Of a stretch of DNA of 64,000 nt, positions 61,201 to 64,000 are shown one piece after another. The notes below the pieces were generated by a model. That model had not been told where the DNA came from and did no database searches. It worked only from the letters and a program-made list of their open reading frames with translations. The position numbers and the translations under genes are program-made. Position 1 is the first letter of the stretch. Each line of letters opens with the position of its first letter. Source of the DNA: Angomonas deanei (taxonomy: Eukaryota > Euglenozoa > Kinetoplastea > Trypanosomatida > Trypanosomatidae); the NCBI GenBank assembly GCA_903995115.1, contig LR877147.1, positions 124,001-188,000 of the forward strand. The letters are read 5' to 3'.

Positions 61201-64000
61201 CTTCATGTGCTTCATGGAGCCTTTCACCCCCACCCGCACCTACGACGTCCCACAAGACCGTCTGGACCTCCTGCGAGAGGTGCATTTGCACATTTTGGTG
61301 TTCTCCATTGTGTGGTCGTTTGGGGCGACAGGGGACCGTAACAGTCGCGCCAAGTTTGACAAATTCCTGCGAGACGAGTTGCGCCTGCGCGGTGTGAACA
61401 TTGACCTCCCCGTCATTGGGTGCCTGTTGGATTACGAGTACGTCCCGGAGGAGCGGGCCTGGGTCTCGTGGACGGAGCGGTTGCCCCCCTTTAACGAAAA
61501 GGTCACGGCCGCCAACATGTCCGATATTATCGTCCCCACCCCAGACGTGTTGCGCTACAAGTACATGAATAACCTTCTCCTTTCCAAATCCTTCCACACG
61601 CTGTGCTGCGGTCCGACCGGAACCGGCAAGAGTGTCATCCTGAACCAGCTGCTCATGAGCGAAATGACGTCGGAGTTCACGCCCATCTTTTTCACCTTTT
61701 CCGCCCGCACCAGTGCGAATCAGACGCAGGACTTGATCTTCTCCAAGTTGGAAGTGCGTCGTCGTGCCTCCCCGCAGATCTGGGGCGCACCACTCAACAA
61801 AAAGTTCATTGTGAAGATTGACGACATGAACATGCCCATGAAGGAGCAGTACGGAGCCCAACCACCGATTGAAATTTTGCGTCAGTTCATGGACTATGGA
61901 GGCTGGTACGATCGTAAGACAAGGGAGTTCTTCAACATTGTGGACGTTATTTTTGTCGGCGCCATGGGTCCCCCAGGCGGTGGTCGCAACCACATTAGCA
62001 ACCGATTCCTCCGCCACTTTAACCAGCTGGCCTTCCCCGAAATCGACGACGACAGCATGAAGCGCATCTTTACCTCCATCCTGGACAGTTACTTTGCGGA
62101 CTTCTCCGAAGATGTCCGTTCGCGGGTGAACTCCGTTGTGGCCGCCTCGATTGAGGTGTTCAACACGGTGTCGAAGGAGCTGCGCCCGACACCGGCGAGA
62201 CCACATTATCTCTTCAACTTGCGTGACTTGTCCAAGGTGATCGGTGGCCTTCTTAGTTCCACTGCCAAGACGGTGACCACTCCCAGTGAGTTGGCGCGAC
62301 TTTGGATGCACGAGGAGCAGCGAACCTTCTCCGATCGATTGGTGAATGAAGACGACCGCAAGTGGTTCCACAATCTGATTCTGAAACAGGCGACCAAGCA
62401 GCTGAAGGTGACCAACGAGGAGGTGGCCCCGGTGGAGGGAAATGACCTAATCCTGTTTACTGATTTCATGGGCGGTCGAACCGAGCAGAAGACGTACACG
62501 GAGGCGACGGACTTCAAGGCCCTTGTTCAGGTTTTGGAGCGCGGGATGGAGGAGTACAACACCCAGTCGATGAGTAGCAAGCTCAACCTGGTCATGTTCT
62601 CTGATGCGGTGCAGCACGTTTGCCGTATTGCTCGTGTCATTAGTAAGCCCAACGGTCACGTACTGCTCTTGGGTGTCGGTGGTTCCGGAAGGCAGTCTCT
62701 CAGTCGCCTCGCCGCCCACTTGACGGACCTGGAGCTGAAGCAGGTGGAGATCTCGAAGGGATACGGGCTGAATGCATGGCGCGACGACCTCAAGACGATG
62801 CTCACTCATGTCGCGTACAAGAATAAGTCGGTGCTATTCCTCTTTACGGATACCCAAATTGTGCTGGAATCCATGCTGGAAGATGTCAACAACCTGCTCA
62901 ACTCCGGTGAAGTGCCAAACCTCTTTCTGGGACAAGAATTTGATGACTTGATCAACTCGATGAAGCCCACCTGCATTGCGGAGAGTATTCCCCTCGACAA
63001 GGTGAGCGTCTTTGGCCGCTTCGTGCGAGCCTGCCGGACCAATCTACACATTTCCCTCTGCATGTCGCCACTTGGTGAAGTCTTCCGCAACCGCCTGAGA
63101 CAATTTCCCTCCCTGGTGAGTTGCTGCACAATTGACTGGTTCTCCTCGTGGCCCGACCAAGCGCTGCGGAGTGTCGCCAACAACTTTTTTGTGGAATCCA
63201 GCATGCTCAACGGCGAGGAGCAATTGAAGGCGTGTACGGAAATGTGCGTCGATATTCATACCAGCGTGGAGGCCATCTCCAAGCGCTTTCTGCAAGAGGC
63301 GAACCGCCACAACTACGTCACCCCCACCTCTTTCCTAGAGTTGCTGAGGACCTTCAAGTACCTGATTGAGAAGAAGACATCCGAGAACGATCAGACCAAG
63401 AATCGACTGGTGAATGGGTTATCCAAGCTGAAGGAGACGGAGGAGTCTATCGCCGGACTGCAACAGAGTTTGGCGGAGAGTCAGCCGGTGCTGTTGGAGA
63501 AAAATGAGGCCATCAAGGTACTCGTGGCGGAGATGGAAGTACAAACCAAGTCGGCGGAGGTGACCAAAGAGGAGGCAGAGAAGGAGCAGGCGGCGGTGGC
63601 GGCCAAACAGGCGGAATGCGCTGAAATTGAGCATGAGGCGGAGGAACAGCTCTCCGAGGCCCTTCCCGAGCTGGACAGAGCCTTGGAGAGTTTGAAGAAC
63701 CTCAAGTCCTCCCAGATTACGGAGGTGGCGGGTTACAAGGCGCCGACGCCGGGTGTGATCATGACTATGCAGGGTATCTGCATTCTCTTTCAAATAAAGC
63801 CCGTGTTAAAGGCGGCGAACCCGATGGAGGAGAAGAAGCCAGACTACTGGACGACGGCCCGAGAGCAACTCCTCAATAACCCCAATCAGCTGCTGCAAAA
63901 GCTCATCAACTTTGACAAGGAGCACATTCCAGAGAAACTGATCCAGGCGGTGCAGCCGCTCGTGTCGTCGGAGGACTTTACGCCCAAGAAGATTGCCGGA
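55262..64000 (+). CDS. Axonemal inner-arm dynein heavy chain, 3' end outside window
   Basis: An open frame of 2,913 codons runs from the ATG at 55262 to the window edge without a stop or frame break. The N-terminal tail (about 1,430 residues) and most of the motor are visible. AAA1 has the Walker A GPAGTGKT at 1487-1494 with the following CFDEFNRI; AAA2 has GPTMGGKT at 1768; AAA3 GPTGTGKS at 2117; AAA4 GVGGSGRQ at 2471 with Arg in place of the P-loop Lys, as usual in axonemal dyneins. The stalk coiled coil starts near 2710 and the window ends in or near the microtubule-binding tip. Expected full length is about 4,100-4,300. AAA1, the GGWYDRK and AMGPPGGGRN motifs and the stalk-tip region most resemble single-headed inner-arm chains (DNAH1/DNAH3/DNAH7 group). 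Acts in flagellar beating. Confidence 0.93.
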   Translation, partial: MSISSKELIALRRAHLEQKAKESAKEKEAAKEKTPEPTSAAAPPTPSWLRETANERNMPTDASGTKTKSINRTVPLSRNTQPKVYAPDIFIRGEIPKEELLSRKRERYNHYGTIEDLLEERGVVLSDAAASTGVYHTLLPLEAFDDTTFEEYTPQDWMTYLKGDDTAGIPCHFLPTNNSSQWEKGFVTQYNETNHTFTVQPTQSKEAIQLSRIFICFEAENPANFADRFAAAYCRRMAAEQHIKYNLYVECIPPDEYQTIDSTVLEKIKLMAFSTPKLVEGENNLDFQALLSEIRADYSRTMNQDLLRHTAPNISLSGHLSEDLTAADVVQERPARTYGVEPQPEGRFATILQAFHAQTVLESDPILLQLMREVKTANTKLSSRPVFLYSKQIAPYVPMTLLAFDDAQSLAVRESVQYMRDKWANGIYETVKAALESRSSREEVHLQIYVAENYTGTKTQKYLTAINVEMEECLQHVLKSSVETFTRFIEDACNYKVEIESMKKATVSVDEFPASRAPFGSDARVTSAFLGISTPVPFIKLALNEVSSMVDADGRVKVRDETEKDPNSISFQYSSSADVVVAAITTLIRKCIQNHSDVRCIDRKFFEFLYEPTTEFIHTISPESPFVQSCFSRLEAALARVGNILESYRALFKEYNEIADLDPTEYIEAFKERGPRAKAAETEVQKYLRLQSEILERIPEEINLGFVLVDLSDMRKRLSSKCGNLTQRILDVMAQRALTKEEEVHEKFCEISETLGRAVNTPEEVVDTKDYIKTIPEKVFDLQLMISEAREIHDVLDLFKRPLSDEEFDKKWNAISWPSQLDDAINVRVMELEEAKRNLVTTMNRTQEQFDGEVVQLQQTVEHYAQHCSLARLAETAADVKKVLQQIQYLRDQANTFNAHEVLFNLEKTDYSAVHQLSTDFEPYASLWLTVDSWQQFMEECKTAVFKDIDAEDWEQRVGESHRVISKCARNPRLTPELIQIAESVREQIEAFRPMLPVVKSLRTQGMKDRHWDQLSKELGKEVNPLTTLHSLDDVTRLQLDKNSATLIKVAEIASREYQIEVSLHNMNAVWEDLRLKVKLYKETGCYILAKDVIDDAQEKLDDQTLTTQSLSFSPFKKLFETEITNWEESLKLVQDVLDEWIQCQKSWLYLEPIFQSEDIARQLPQEYKRFTQVNKNWKFLTNKAHEIDLVMKFCKETEKCLELLKENNELLEVVEKGLNQYLENKRASFARFYFLSDDELLAILSEARDPQKIQPQFRKLFENIAKLEMVAPENEMLGMYSQMGEYIPFTQSVFPRKYVENWLTEVESAMKVSIRSQLEKGVKDFAVMDRETFILNTPGQVVIAVSQIMWTYECETALKEHGSLAPYAPKAEENLMQLVKTVRKPLSNLQRMNLSGLITIEVHARDIVEQLAKDKVDSVFSFEWISQLRSYWENNDCYSRQVEAQFRYGGEYLGNTTRLVITPLTDRIYLTLTGAMHMFLGGAPAGPAGTGKTETVKDLAKAVAKQCVVFNCQEGMTFASMGKFFKGLAQAGAWACFDEFNRIDVEVLSVVAQQVSSLQEAARSRQYRIPFEGTEIVVDPSYSVFITMNPGYAGRTELPDNLKVLFRPVACMVPDYAMIAEIRLFSFGYADSRKLAQKMVATFRLSSEQLSSQDHYDFGMRAVNTVISAAGLMKRENPNEAEDTLLLRALRDSNAPKFLDEDLLLFDGIISDLFPGLQLTPADYGQFVEVIRETAIEMKLQPTEMFVKKCVELYEMSVLRHGQMTVGPTMGGKTSATRVLQAAMTRMRTEFNNEKFAEVKTYSLNPKAITMSQLYGGFDEATGEWKEGLVGELFRLAARDATDAKHWVVFDGPVDALWIESMNTVLDENKKLCLISGEIIAMTPFMNCWFEVEDLAVASPATVSRAGMIYMHPDNCVGVSSFVKSWQMHQLPPAMEPYKEELEQLCNQLFPSLIQFVQNQVTEYCPSVWPNLIASCFKIFMCFMEPFTPTRTYDVPQDRLDLLREVHLHILVFSIVWSFGATGDRNSRAKFDKFLRDELRLRGVNIDLPVIGCLLDYEYVPEERAWVSWTERLPPFNEKVTAANMSDIIVPTPDVLRYKYMNNLLLSKSFHTLCCGPTGTGKSVILNQLLMSEMTSEFTPIFFTFSARTSANQTQDLIFSKLEVRRRASPQIWGAPLNKKFIVKIDDMNMPMKEQYGAQPPIEILRQFMDYGGWYDRKTREFFNIVDVIFVGAMGPPGGGRNHISNRFLRHFNQLAFPEIDDDSMKRIFTSILDSYFADFSEDVRSRVNSVVAASIEVFNTVSKELRPTPARPHYLFNLRDLSKVIGGLLSSTAKTVTTPSELARLWMHEEQRTFSDRLVNEDDRKWFHNLILKQATKQLKVTNEEVAPVEGNDLILFTDFMGGRTEQKTYTEATDFKALVQVLERGMEEYNTQSMSSKLNLVMFSDAVQHVCRIARVISKPNGHVLLLGVGGSGRQSLSRLAAHLTDLELKQVEISKGYGLNAWRDDLKTMLTHVAYKNKSVLFLFTDTQIVLESMLEDVNNLLNSGEVPNLFLGQEFDDLINSMKPTCIAESIPLDKVSVFGRFVRACRTNLHISLCMSPLGEVFRNRLRQFPSLVSCCTIDWFSSWPDQALRSVANNFFVESSMLNGEEQLKACTEMCVDIHTSVEAISKRFLQEANRHNYVTPTSFLELLRTFKYLIEKKTSENDQTKNRLVNGLSKLKETEESIAGLQQSLAESQPVLLEKNEAIKVLVAEMEVQTKSAEVTKEEAEKEQAAVAAKQAECAEIEHEAEEQLSEALPELDRALESLKNLKSSQITEVAGYKAPTPGVIMTMQGICILFQIKPVLKAANPMEEKKPDYWTTAREQLLNNPNQLLQKLINFDKEHIPEKLIQAVQPLVSSEDFTPKKIAG

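Noticed and set aside
1-64000. tRNA, rRNA, CRISPR array, transposon or strand-switch region
   Set aside because: No cloverleaf, ribosomal, spaced-repeat or transposase signature was seen, and gene direction never changes.

Overview
The window looks like nuclear DNA of a kinetoplastid protist, most likely a trypanosomatid. About 27 protein genes lie head to tail on the + strand. None shows an intron. Their GC-rich coding blocks are separated by short AT-rich spacers full of T homopolymers, and most starts are preceded by a pyrimidine tract and an AG, as expected for polycistronic transcription with spliced-leader trans-splicing. Gene content agrees: a MAP kinase with a TDY activation loop, an ARL13-type GTPase with an N-terminal docking domain, an RNase III protein with a U1-like zinc finger (RNA-editing endonuclease type), a calpain-like pseudo-peptidase, several CCCH proteins and an axonemal dynein. 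The species cannot be fixed from sequence alone. A chromosome-scale long-read assembly of a less-studied genus (for example Angomonas or Strigomonas) would fit, but that is a guess.

Layout. 1-1086: 3' part of an ERK8/MAPK15-like kinase. 1779-5851: two neighbouring paralogous CCCH proteins. 6827-10420: large unknown protein ending in a CCHC knuckle. 10781-13270: TPR plus J-domain co-chaperone. 13471-15508: two unknown proteins. 15729-18530: degenerate calpain-like protein. 18674-19315: small coiled-coil protein. 19518-21068: TFIIH p52/Tfb2. 21254-22603: membrane-anchored helical-repeat protein. 23026-23862: ARL13. 24111-29526: about 1,800-residue protein with three cyclic-nucleotide-binding-like domains and a series of C2-like domains. 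30152-32320: third CCCH protein, with a triplicated module. 32961-35274: C2 protein. 35483-36719: MAP kinase kinase. 36862-39401: DEAH helicase of the Prp2/DHX16 type. 39604-40386: NFU iron-sulfur protein. 40631-41383: eIF6. 41774-43849: SNF1/AMPK alpha kinase. 44240-47533: Schlafen-AlbA protein. 47854-51843: transmembrane cyclase-like/STE11-like receptor kinase. 52289-53812: RNase III editing endonuclease candidate. 53948-55061: tandem RPS18 genes. 55262-64000: 5' two-thirds of an inner-arm dynein heavy chain.

The genes do not form a pathway; mixed gene order is normal for these arrays. Themes are post-transcriptional RNA control (CCCH proteins, helicase, editing nuclease), signalling (four kinases and a CNB protein), flagellum (ARL13, dynein) and core housekeeping (TFIIH, eIF6, RPS18, NFU).

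Seven genes carry nine one-base breaks of reading frame, several in conserved motifs and in or beside short homopolymers. I read these as probable residual assembly indels rather than pseudogenes, so these genes are given as single CDS spans with the breaks noted. The most interesting biology is the 3xCNB plus multi-C2 protein, the modular CCCH family, the receptor kinase with a dead cyclase domain, and the Schlafen-AlbA protein.
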